The position numbers and the translations under genes are program-made. Below the pieces are notes generated by a model, which was not told the DNA's origin, searched no databases, and saw only the letters and a program-made list of their open reading frames with translations. A DNA stretch of 8,804 nt from positions 1 through 8,804 of the forward strand of contig CAYVTD010000066.1 of NCBI GenBank assembly GCA_964454445.1, in the 5' to 3' direction. Each line of letters begins with the position of its first letter. Position 1 is the stretch's first letter. Shown one piece after another: positions 1-5,989 of this stretch. This DNA is from CAYVTD01 sp964454445 (lineage in GTDB: Bacteria; Bacteroidota; Ignavibacteria; Kapaibacteriales; UBA2268).

Positions 1-295
1 TACCATCGAAAGCACCAATTCTATACTCCTTGGCATCATAAGTTTGTATCTCTTCGATATAAAGCTGTGTCGTTGTAACGCCGTAAAATGGATGCTCATC
101 GGGCAAATCTTCCCAGCCATTGCCACCCAAGACCTGCCACTTAAATTCATCATACCCCTGGTCCAATTGAGCCGTGAAAGTAGTCGAGCATCGATAAGAG
201 GCTATTACTTCGTCTGGCGTTATTGTTATTGCTGCCTGCAACTGCATAGCAAAAAGAAACAAAACGATAGGAATAAGTGTGCGAAAGGATTTCAT
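1..295 (-). CDS. Secreted protein with Ig-like module, N-terminal part only
   Basis: The first 98 codons of a gene that runs off the left edge. The start is ATG at 293-295, with a good Shine-Dalgarno (AGGAG on the minus strand, plus 303-307) seven bases upstream. Residues 1-21 form a signal peptide: Lys and Arg near the start, a hydrophobic core (LIPIVLFLFAM), then a probable cleavage after LQA. The mature part (about 22-98) has the cadence of the Ig-like units common in Bacteroidota adhesins: a WQV strand at 53-55, then WEDLPD, then YGVTTTQLYI and a closing YDAKEYRIGAFDG. In those units the last strand usually reads YxCxV; here the Cys is absent, although Cys36 is present. Exported, probably cell-surface or outer-membrane associated. 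Type IX secretion is possible, but its C-terminal signal would lie outside the window. No enzyme motif is seen. Confidence 0.75.
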   Translation of the reverse strand, partial: MKSFRTLIPIVLFLFAMQLQAAITITPDEVIASYRCSTTFTAQLDQGYDEFKWQVLGGNGWEDLPDEHPFYGVTTTQLYIEEIQTYDAKEYRIGAFDG

Positions 296-815
296 CAGAT
301 AACTCCTGTTATTATATATATTAATAATTTCTTATTTTCTTTAGTTATAAGTACTTAAATAAATATCTCCCACAAATTGAAGAACTTTTTTCGACAATTA
401 TAGGATTTTTAATTTTTATTTTAGAAAAATGATTCTTATTTTGCAAGGTTTTTTTTCTGCATTATTTAACAATACTTATACAAATAATGTATAGAGCAAA
501 CTCTAAATTATATAAAAAATAATTAAAAAAAAAATTTGAATTGTAGTTTTTCCTTTGAAAACAATGATTTTATAGCTTTTTTTTCTTTTTTTATTTTTTT
601 TTAAACTTACTTGCCAGATTGCCCATATTTTCAAATATATCTTTTTTTTATTATCTTCAAGGAAATGATGAGTATTGCTGAAAGCGAGAAAGGAAAAGGT
701 GGATTTAATTGGTGAAAACAAGTAAAAACATTGGGGGATGAAAAAAACTGCCAGTGCTAAAAAAATCATGGTTTGTCAGATGAAATATTGACTATTACAT
801 ATTAATACTACATAC
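296..815. other. AT-rich intergenic spacer, no supported gene
   Basis: About 520 bp between two minus-strand genes. It is dominated by A and T runs, especially the pyrimidine-rich stretch at about 570-605 and the poly-T at about 640-650. A minus-strand frame at 503-769 encodes a Lys/Phe/Ile-rich product with no recognisable domain and looks like a composition artefact. On the plus strand an AAGGAA (659-664) precedes a 16-codon frame (665-715), too short to call. No tRNA, strong hairpin or exact TAnnTTTG promoter was found on either strand. Confidence 0.6.
303..307 (-). promoter_or_regulatory. Shine-Dalgarno site of the Ig-like secreted protein
   Basis: AGGAG on the minus strand, seven bases before the ATG at 295. 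It fixes the start of the partial secreted protein and supports the minus strand as coding, against the open frame on the plus strand here. Confidence 0.6.
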
Positions 816-1016
816 TTACCTACAATATTTCTTTATAAAATCTTCTGTTTGAGTAATTCCCAATTCAATCGCTTTTTTCCAATCAGCACAAGCATCGCTT
901 GTATTGCCTAAATTAGATTTTTCAATTCCTCTGTTATAGCATGCCTCAGCTGTCTGGCTAAAACATAAAGTACTTTGCACGAAACATAGAGCTAAAACTA
1001 ATAAAAGATACTTCAT
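816..1016 (-). CDS. Small exported single-TPR protein
   Basis: A complete 66-residue product of unknown function. Residues 1-20 form a signal peptide (MKYLLLVLAL, then a cleavage region around CFS/QT). Residues 23-53 make one tetratricopeptide repeat: AEACYNRGIEKSNLG then ACADWKKAIELG, with Gly30, Gly37, Ala42, Trp46 and Ala49 at the usual TPR positions. The tail FIKKYCR resembles the closing segment of longer Bacteroidota TPR proteins, so this is essentially a signal peptide joined to a last repeat. The mature part holds Cys26, Cys43 and Cys65; the last is commonly retained in this TPR ending. The start at 1016 is supported by AGAGG on the minus strand, six bases upstream. It stands alone, divergent from cca. 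A lone TPR probably acts by binding another envelope protein, which is inference. A decayed remnant of a longer gene is possible, but the intact signal peptide and ribosome site argue against it. Confidence 0.75.
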   Translation of the reverse strand: MKYLLLVLALCFVQSTLCFSQTAEACYNRGIEKSNLGNTSDACADWKKAIELGITQTEDFIKKYCR

Positions 1017-1021
1017 TATAA

Positions 1022-1026
1022 CCTCT
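1022..1026 (-). promoter_or_regulatory. Shine-Dalgarno site of the mini-TPR gene
   Basis: Within GAAGAGGTTATA on the minus strand, AGAGG lies six bases before the ATG at 1016. It is one of the better ribosome sites in the window and supports this short frame as a real gene. Confidence 0.55.
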
Positions 1027-1165
1027 TCAGTAATTCCTAAATATGAGAAAAATCATTTTATTATACTATATCTACTACGCTTAAATAACTAAAAAGTCTA
1101 AGAAAAAGAGCGAAAAATAAATTCTTTAACTCATTTTAAGAAAGAACAAAAAAGTGCTAACACCA

Positions 1166-1177
1166 ATCATTAATGAT
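1166..1177. repeat. Perfect 12-bp palindrome ATCATTAATGAT
   Basis: The sequence equals its own reverse complement across all 12 bases and sits in the spacer between two divergent genes, where an operator would be expected. In AT-rich DNA such a palindrome can arise by chance. It matches no named operator I can assign with confidence. Confidence 0.3.
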
Positions 1178-1310
1178 AAAAATACAAAATTTTTTTAAAA
1201 CAACAATTATTACTTTTAAATAATGCTATTCACTCATATTTAGAAAAATTGCAAGCTCGTAAATCAAATTTTTTTATCGGACAATAGCGAATTGGCATTA
1301 AATTATTTTT

Positions 1311-1343
1311 TTTGAATGAAAAATTTTCTTAAGTTTATGTTTT
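1311..1343 (+). promoter_or_regulatory. Candidate Bacteroidota-type promoter for cca
   Basis: TTTG at 1311-1314 is followed after 21 bases by TATGTTTT at 1336-1343. This is one mismatch from the Bacteroidota -7 element TAnnTTTG, near the usual spacing to the -33 TTG. A start of transcription near 1350 would leave a leader of about 24 bases before the ATG at 1374. The surrounding AT bias makes chance matches likely. Confidence 0.3.
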
Positions 1344-1373
1344 TTTAAGAGTAAAGTCGAAAATAGTATTTTT

Positions 1374-2885
1374 ATGGCTGAATTGGAAGAAGAAAAGCCC
1401 AAAAAACGCAAACGGATAGCGGGCAAAAGAGAATTAGTGGCAGTATCATTCTCGCCTGAAGATAAAATCACAATCGAAGAACCCCTTATCAAAAGAATTG
1501 GAAAGCTTGCTGATATGCTCGGTTACAAGGTCTATTTGGTCGGTGGATATATACGCGATTACTATCTTAACAAACCCAGAAAAGATTACGATTTTACAGT
1601 TGTTGGCGATGGTATCGAATTTGCCAAAGAAGTTGCCCTGCAATTTAAAACAAAAGCTATTATTTACGAGCGCTATCACACAGCAATGACACCTATCGAC
1701 GGCATCACTTGCGAGTTCGTTAGCACACGCAAAGAATATTACGAAAAGCACACCCGGAAGCCCATCGTTACCGAAGGCAAGCTCGAAGACGACATCCGCC
1801 GTCGTGATTTTACCATAAATGCTATGGCTGCCTCCATTAATAAAGAAAATTTCGGGAATTTGCAAGACCCATACAACGGAAAAAAAGACCTTGAATATAA
1901 AATATTAAGAACTCCTCTCGACCCATTTACGACTTTCAACGACGATCCATTGCGAATGCTTCGGGCAGCACGCTTTGCCGCCCAACTGGGTTTCCATCTC
2001 GACCCAAATACAATGAATGCCATCAGGCGTCTCAAAGACAGAATTGAGATCATTTCACAAGAACGAATCAAAGAGGAATTGCTCTTAATAATGGCATCGC
2101 CCGTGCCAAGCACTGGCTTTAAAATTATGGCTTCAACAGGTTTGCTTGAATTTATTTTCCCCGAAGTTTTCCGCTTGGGTGGCGTCGAAATCGTGTACAA
2201 TAACAACGCCGAATACGCCCACAAAGATGTTTTTTATCACAGTATAAAGGTCTTGGACAATGTCGCCGAGCAAACCGGCAACATCTGGTTGCGGATGGCA
2301 GCACTCTTGCACGATGTTGCAAAGCCAAAAGTCAAGCGATTCAACAAGGAAACAGGTTGGACTTTCCACGGACACGAAGAATTGGGCGCCAGAATGATTG
2401 AAGATATCTTCCGCAGGATGAAATTTCCCATCGAACCTGTCGCCTACGTCGAGAAAATGGTGCGACTCCATCAACGACCAATGTCACTCGTGGAAGATGG
2501 CGTTACCGATTCCGCTGTCAGGCGTCTCGCCTTCCACGCTGGCGAAGACCTCGAGGATTTATTCACGCTTTGCAAGGCAGATATTACTACTAGAAATCCT
2601 GAATTGCAGGACAAATTTCTCAGCAATTATGACAATCTTTTCAAAAAAGTCCTCGAAATCCAAGAAAAAGACAGACTACGCGAATTCCAATCGCCCGTGC
2701 GTGGAGACGAGATTATGGCGATTACAAATCTTCCCCCTTCGCGTATTATCGGATTTTTAAAAGGCAATATAGAAGAAGCTATTCTCGATGGCGATATCCC
2801 CAACGATTACGATATTGCAAAAGAGTATTTCCTTGCTAATAAAGATAAGTGGATCCGGCAATATCAGGAACAAGAGCAAGCATAA
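1374..2885 (+). CDS. cca: CCA tRNA nucleotidyltransferase with HD domain
   Basis: 503 residues. Adds or repairs the 3'-terminal CCA of tRNAs from CTP and ATP in the cytoplasm. A Glu/Lys/Arg-rich extension (1-26) precedes a class II nucleotidyltransferase head: LVGG at 55-58, then the metal-binding KDYDF with Asp71 and Asp73. The ribose motif RRRDFTINA is at 142-150 and the base-selecting DDPLR at 190-194 (equivalent of EDxxR), followed by MLRAARF. An HD-domain tail follows, with His289, His313-Asp314 in LLHDVAKP and HGHEE at 332-336, which in relatives supports metal-dependent phosphohydrolase activity. The C-terminus has SPVRGDEIM (440-448) and ends in TAA. No Shine-Dalgarno is visible before ATG 1374; the conserved core begins only near residue 35, so the true start could be slightly downstream. 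Poly(A) polymerase (pcnB) is the main alternative in this superfamily, but the HD domain and DDPLR favour the CCA-adding enzyme. Confidence 0.93.
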   Translation: MAELEEEKPKKRKRIAGKRELVAVSFSPEDKITIEEPLIKRIGKLADMLGYKVYLVGGYIRDYYLNKPRKDYDFTVVGDGIEFAKEVALQFKTKAIIYERYHTAMTPIDGITCEFVSTRKEYYEKHTRKPIVTEGKLEDDIRRRDFTINAMAASINKENFGNLQDPYNGKKDLEYKILRTPLDPFTTFNDDPLRMLRAARFAAQLGFHLDPNTMNAIRRLKDRIEIISQERIKEELLLIMASPVPSTGFKIMASTGLLEFIFPEVFRLGGVEIVYNNNAEYAHKDVFYHSIKVLDNVAEQTGNIWLRMAALLHDVAKPKVKRFNKETGWTFHGHEELGARMIEDIFRRMKFPIEPVAYVEKMVRLHQRPMSLVEDGVTDSAVRRLAFHAGEDLEDLFTLCKADITTRNPELQDKFLSNYDNLFKKVLEIQEKDRLREFQSPVRGDEIMAITNLPPSRIIGFLKGNIEEAILDGDIPNDYDIAKEYFLANKDKWIRQYQEQEQA

Positions 2886-3000
2886 ACTAATTTCAGTATT
2901 TACCTCTATTATTCAAATTTCATTATTTTTAATTATAAATACTTATTTAAGGCTATTCTTTAATCCTATCTTTAATTCATAGTTATATTCTTTTCGAATT
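2886..3000. other. Short convergent spacer between cca and symporter gene
   Basis: 115 bp of AT-rich DNA where transcripts of cca and the symporter gene meet. Two AT-only inverted repeats are visible: TAAATA/TATTTA around 2936-2949, with a two-base centre, and GAATTTT/AAAATTC at 2996-3011, overlapping the end of the symporter gene. Neither has GC pairs or a clear T-tract, so I do not call a terminator. Confidence 0.35.
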
Positions 3001-4341
3001 TTAAAAAATTCTAAATAGATTTAAAAAGATGAGGAAGATAACAACCGGAATAAAGTAACGAATTAAATAAACCCAGGGCAATTTGAAATATTTGAAATAA
3101 GGCGAACCGATTTCAAGCTCGGCGGCGGCGTTTTTTGCTCCCCAGACCCAGCCGATGAAAATTGTGCCCAAAAATGAACCAATAACAAGTGATAAATCGC
3201 CAAAGAGGAAGCTAATCTGGCTTAAAAAGTCAGCCGAACATAGATAAGATGGAAATAAACCGAACTTAGTGAAAAATTCTGAAGAACCTTGTGATAGTGC
3301 CGAAGGGATTCCAAGCAAAAATGCTGCACCACTTACCCACCAAATGATGTTTTTACGTTTTGCTTTGCGCTCGTCAACAAAATATGCAACAGGCACTTCG
3401 AGCAATGAGATTGTCGAGGTAAGTGCCGCAATTGATAACAAAATAAAGAAGACAACACCGACTATTATCCCTCCGGGCATTATATTAAAAAGCTTCGGAA
3501 ATACAACAAAAATAAGGGTAGGACCACAAGCTGGATTCTCGCCCATGGCAAATAAAGCAGGAAAGATTATCAATCCTGCCATAAAAGCTATTAAGGTATC
3601 TGCAAGTGCGATATAAATTGCTGATGAAAACATATTTGAGGTTTTGGGTAAATAACTCCCGTAGGTAATCATTACGCCCATACCTAAACTCAATGAGAAA
3701 AAAGCCTGCCCCAAGGCAGAAAGAAAAGTCGAGCTAGTAACTTTATTAAAATCAGGGACCAAATAAAATATTAATCCTTCAGATGAACCTTCCAAAGTGT
3801 TGGCATAAATGATAAGAGCAACTAAAAGAATGAACAGTAAAGGCATCAGTATCTTCGACCAGCGCTCGATGCCTCCAGCAATGCCTTTGTAAACAATAAT
3901 TACATTTAAAAGAAGGAAAAATGCGAAAAGCATAAGAACTGACAATGGGTCGGAAACAAATTCTGTAAATCCCATATGGCTTTTCGTCGCTGTCTTTATG
4001 ATAAAACCAACAATCCAGCCCGAGATAATCCCATAGAAAGAAAGAATTCCCACGCCGGTTATAACTCCAAGAATACCAACGTATTTGAATGGCGAGCCAG
4101 GTCGTATTTTAGTTATTGCTCCAACAGGATTTTTCTGGGTATATCTACCTAAAGCAAACTCTGCAAAAATGCAAGGTGTAGCTATTACCAAAACAAAAAA
4201 AAGATAAATCACCACAAAAGCAGCGCCGCCATTCTCGCCTACTAAATAAGGAAATCGCCAAACATTGCCAAGCCCAACAGCCGATCCCGTTGAAGCAAGG
4301 ATAAAACCTAGTTGCGAACCCCATTGACCACGCTCTTCCAT
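3001..4341 (-). CDS. Sodium-dependent symporter, NSS (SNF) family
   Basis: Inner-membrane sodium-coupled transporter of the LeuT/MhsT family, probably importing an amino acid; the substrate cannot be read from the sequence. Using ATG 4341 it has 446 residues. TM1 carries the signature GLGNVWRFPYLVGENGG (23-39), with Asn26 at the LeuT Asn27 sodium-site position. TM6 carries FFSLSLGMGVMITYGSY (214-230), close to the unwound TM6 of LeuT. TM8 holds AALTSTISLLEVPVAY (305-320), where Thr308-Ser309 match the second sodium site. About 11 hydrophobic segments are visible, and the length suits the shorter MhsT-like bacterial members rather than 12-TM LeuT. A longer frame opens with TTG at 4377, but that codon has no ribosome site, while ATG 4341 has AGG seven bases upstream and gives the family-typical start MEERGQWGS. 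Ends in TAA. Single gene, divergent from the flavoprotein-like gene. Confidence 0.92.
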   Translation of the reverse strand: MEERGQWGSQLGFILASTGSAVGLGNVWRFPYLVGENGGAAFVVIYLFFVLVIATPCIFAEFALGRYTQKNPVGAITKIRPGSPFKYVGILGVITGVGILSFYGIISGWIVGFIIKTATKSHMGFTEFVSDPLSVLMLFAFFLLLNVIIVYKGIAGGIERWSKILMPLLFILLVALIIYANTLEGSSEGLIFYLVPDFNKVTSSTFLSALGQAFFSLSLGMGVMITYGSYLPKTSNMFSSAIYIALADTLIAFMAGLIIFPALFAMGENPACGPTLIFVVFPKLFNIMPGGIIVGVVFFILLSIAALTSTISLLEVPVAYFVDERKAKRKNIIWWVSGAAFLLGIPSALSQGSSEFFTKFGLFPSYLCSADFLSQISFLFGDLSLVIGSFLGTIFIGWVWGAKNAAAELEIGSPYFKYFKLPWVYLIRYFIPVVIFLIFLNLFRIF

Positions 4342-4402
4342 TTTTTTACCTGAGATTGTCTTAAAACTTTTAAACAAAATTTATGAAATTATTCTATTCT
4401 AC

Positions 4403-4410
4403 CAAATTTA
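4403..4410 (-). promoter_or_regulatory. Exact TAnnTTTG motif, candidate symporter promoter
   Basis: TAAATTTG on the minus strand matches the Bacteroidota -7 consensus exactly. It lies about 60 bases before ATG 4341, predicting transcription from around 4396. The -33 position, about 20 bases further upstream, is a T-run rather than a clear TTG, so the match is partial. Confidence 0.4.
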
Positions 4411-4426
4411 TTTCAGAAATTACACG

Positions 4427-4462
4427 AAAAAAATCTACATCTCGTTACTATAAACGATGTAG
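4427..4462 (-). terminator. Hairpin with T-tract upstream of the symporter
   Basis: On the minus strand CTACAT then CGTT pair with AACG and ATGTAG, giving ten base pairs with a two-base bulge and a six-base loop (4435-4462). This is followed by A and seven T (4427-4433). The layout is that of an intrinsic terminator reading leftward. No minus-strand gene lies upstream, so it would stop either antisense RNA from the flavoprotein-like gene or a symporter leader transcript starting further up. The dyad could instead be an operator shared by the two divergent genes. Confidence 0.45.
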
Positions 4463-4524
4463 CACAAGTTTCTACTGTCGTTCATCTGCATTTTTATTAG
4501 AAATCCAATAATAACATTTTTCGT

Positions 4525-4529
4525 GAGGT
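4525..4529 (+). promoter_or_regulatory. Shine-Dalgarno supporting a TTG start
   Basis: GAGGT, with its core G ending eight bases before the TTG at 4537. There is no in-frame ATG close by, and the site lies at the right distance, so it decides the start of the flavoprotein-like gene in favour of TTG. Confidence 0.6.
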
Positions 4530-4536
4530 ATCTACA

Positions 4537-5244
4537 TTGAAAATTATTGCCTTAGACATAAATAAACAAAACAACAACGAAGCTCCAACAAAGCTTTTCC
4601 AGTTTTTTCTCAATGGCTTGATAGAGGGAGGCGCTTTGGTTGAATATTACAATATTGCCAATATGCGCATCGAAAAATGTCGGGCTTGCACCTCAACTAA
4701 CGATTTCCTTTCCGATGGTAAATGCCGCTGCAACGACGATTTCACTGCTATCTTGCCTTCTTTGCGTGCTTCTGATGCATGGGTTTTTGCATATCACAAC
4801 AACAGCAATCGGCTTTCACCTGCAATGAGTACAATTCTCGACCGAATCGAGCCGCTTTTTGAGCCTAACTTTGTTGATTTTCAATCCGATGATTTTCCTG
4901 ATGCTTTTACAAATGGCTATTCTCGCAGATTGGTTTTAATTTCTACTTCTGCCAAATGGGAGCTTGCAGCTTTCGATAATATTGTCGAGCAATTGCATAC
5001 TTTTTCGTCTTTGTATCATCTAGATTTCCTACCTCCATTGCTGCGCCCTCATTCCAACATTCTTACTAAGTTAATCGATATCAAAATAGATGTTGAAGAC
5101 ATCTTTAACTCTGCATTTTCGGCTGGCTTGGCATTTGCCCAGAAGGAAAGTATTCCTTCGGAACATGTAAAAAACATTTCTCGACAACTCATTTCAAAAG
5201 ATTCATTTCTTTATAAAATGCTGTATAAAATACCACAACTCTAA
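4537..5244 (+). CDS. Divergent NAD(P)H-dependent FMN-reductase-like protein
   Basis: 235 residues, TTG start with a good ribosome site. The layout follows the FMN-reductase / iron-sulfur flavoprotein family of the flavodoxin fold: a first strand MKIIALDI, a helix to about 30, a second strand VEYYNI, then a Cys-rich segment IEKCRACTSTN with Cys48 and Cys51, GKCRCNDD with Cys63 and Cys65, and LRASDAWVFA (76-85). ILDRIEPLF (100-108) matches the usual DR after the active-site loop. Two hallmarks are missing: the phosphate-binding SPR loop is replaced by NKQNNN (9-14), and the SPVY loop by YHNNSN (86-91). The third Cys of the usual CxxCxxC is Thr54. The C-terminal third is helical with no recognised domain. 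It may have lost FMN or cluster binding, or use a variant site. It is a single gene, divergent from the symporter and convergent with aat. The fold assignment is fairly sure; the activity is not. Confidence 0.65.
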   Translation: MKIIALDINKQNNNEAPTKLFQFFLNGLIEGGALVEYYNIANMRIEKCRACTSTNDFLSDGKCRCNDDFTAILPSLRASDAWVFAYHNNSNRLSPAMSTILDRIEPLFEPNFVDFQSDDFPDAFTNGYSRRLVLISTSAKWELAAFDNIVEQLHTFSSLYHLDFLPPLLRPHSNILTKLIDIKIDVEDIFNSAFSAGLAFAQKESIPSEHVKNISRQLISKDSFLYKMLYKIPQL

Positions 5245-5247
5245 ATA

Positions 5248-5283
5248 ATTATACCAGATTCTATTTGTATAATCATTTTTTTT
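5248..5283 (+). terminator. Candidate intrinsic terminator after the flavoprotein-like gene
   Basis: ATTATAC (5248-5254) and GTATAAT (5267-5273) form a perfect seven-pair stem with a 12-base loop. It starts three bases after the TAA stop and is followed by CA and eight T (5276-5283). Position and T-tract fit a terminator; the AT-rich stem and large loop make it weak. Confidence 0.45.
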
Positions 5284-5317
5284 GATACTAATGAATATTA
5301 ATTAAAATACTTATCTA

Positions 5318-5914
5318 TTAATCAAAACTACAAGAGTGCAATATTGCGATTTGTAAAAGATCGAGATAAGTGTTTTTAGGCACTTCAATGGCGCCCAACA
5401 GCTCGGTATGATGGTTTAAATATTGGGAATCAATTAAAACATATCCTTTCGATTTCAGATGTTCGACAAGACGATAGAAAGCCGCCTTGGAAGCACCACT
5501 TATCTTTGAAAACATTGATTCTCCAAAGAAAGCACCCCCAATGGTAACCCCATACAACCCTCCTACTAACTGTCCATCTTGCCAAGTTTCAACGCTGTGA
5601 GCATATTTTAATTCATGCATTTTTATATAAGTATCTATAATTGTCTTAGAAATCCAAGTACCAGATTCATAATCACGGACAATTTGTGAACAAGTAGTGA
5701 TAACATCTTGAAAAGCTTTGTCGAGAGTGAAAGTAAATCCTTGTTTCTTTATGGTTTGCTTGCAAGAGCGGGGTTCTTTGATTCTTTCAAAAGGTATTAT
5801 TGCTCGCATATCTGGAGAATGCCAATAAATATCGCCTTCTCTCGATTCTGCCATCGGGAAAAATCCCGTAGAATAGGCATGTAACAGCAAATCAATATTT
5901 AATAATTTATTCAC
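5318..5914 (-). CDS. aat: Leucyl/phenylalanyl-tRNA--protein transferase
   Basis: Transfers Leu or Phe from its aminoacyl-tRNA to the N-terminus of proteins starting with Lys or Arg, marking them for ClpS/ClpAP-type degradation (known for the family; the protease genes are not in the window). 198 residues, against 234 in E. coli, shortened mainly at the N-terminus. Visible motifs in order: LLHAYSTGFFPMAES (10-24), YWHSPDMRAIIP (30-41), FTFTLDKAF (60-68), TWISKTI (86-92), AHSVETW (105-111), LVGGLYGVTIGGAFFGESMF (116-135) and IDSQ (161-164). Glu132 in GESMF and Asp162/Gln164 correspond to the E. coli residues Glu156, Asp186 and Gln188. The FPMAE form with a short N-terminus recalls alphaproteobacterial-type members. 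Start GTG at 5914 with only a weak AGAG two bases away; the family-conserved AYSTGFFP at 13-20 requires a start at or near here. It follows dnaE by 75 bp on the same strand. Confidence 0.93.
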   Translation of the reverse strand: MNKLLNIDLLLHAYSTGFFPMAESREGDIYWHSPDMRAIIPFERIKEPRSCKQTIKKQGFTFTLDKAFQDVITTCSQIVRDYESGTWISKTIIDTYIKMHELKYAHSVETWQDGQLVGGLYGVTIGGAFFGESMFSKISGASKAAFYRLVEHLKSKGYVLIDSQYLNHHTELLGAIEVPKNTYLDLLQIAILHSCSFD

Positions 5915-5927
5915 GACTCTATTTATT

Positions 5928-5958
5928 TAAAACTATACTTAAAATCAATTTAATACAA
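5928..5958 (-). promoter_or_regulatory. Candidate Bacteroidota-type promoter for aat
   Basis: Minus strand TTG (5956-5958), 20 bases, then TAGTTTTA (5928-5935). This is one mismatch from TAnnTTTG at the usual spacing. It lies in the 75-bp gap after dnaE, so aat may have its own promoter as well as any read-through. Transcription would start only a few bases before the GTG at 5914. Confidence 0.35.
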
Positions 5959-5989
5959 TAAATAAAATTAAATTTTTATTAAAATATTA

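Larger units (their letters stand above)
1017..1373. other. Divergent spacer between mini-TPR gene and cca
   Basis: 357 bp of AT-rich sequence that must hold the promoters of both flanking genes. A perfect 12-bp palindrome lies at 1166-1177 and a promoter-like TTTG / TATGTTTT pair at 1311-1343, listed separately. On the minus strand a TATAAT hexamer occurs around 1060-1066, ahead of the TPR gene, without a recognisable -35. No coding frame or RNA gene is supported. Confidence 0.5.

Noticed and set aside
44..358. 104-codon plus-strand frame
   Set aside because: Lies antisense to the secreted Ig-like protein, which has a signal peptide, a ribosome site and family-like motifs; this frame has none.
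425..445. Fur-box-like AAAATGATTCTTATTTT
   Set aside because: The two halves are not good inverted repeats and no iron-related gene is adjacent.
665..715. 16-codon plus-strand frame with AAGGAA upstream
   Set aside because: Too short to call without conservation, and no processing or export neighbour; kept only as a low-interest note.
503..769. 88-codon minus-strand frame rich in Lys, Phe and Ile
   Set aside because: Low-complexity product, no domain and no ribosome site; it follows the A/T tracts of the spacer.
721..775. A-tracts flanking CTGCCAGTGCT, looking like a terminator for the TPR gene
   Set aside because: The possible stem ACTG/CAGT leaves only a one-base loop, so no real hairpin forms.
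1739..2224. 161-codon minus-strand frame inside cca, and other antisense frames there
   Set aside because: Shadows of the strongly conserved cca frame.
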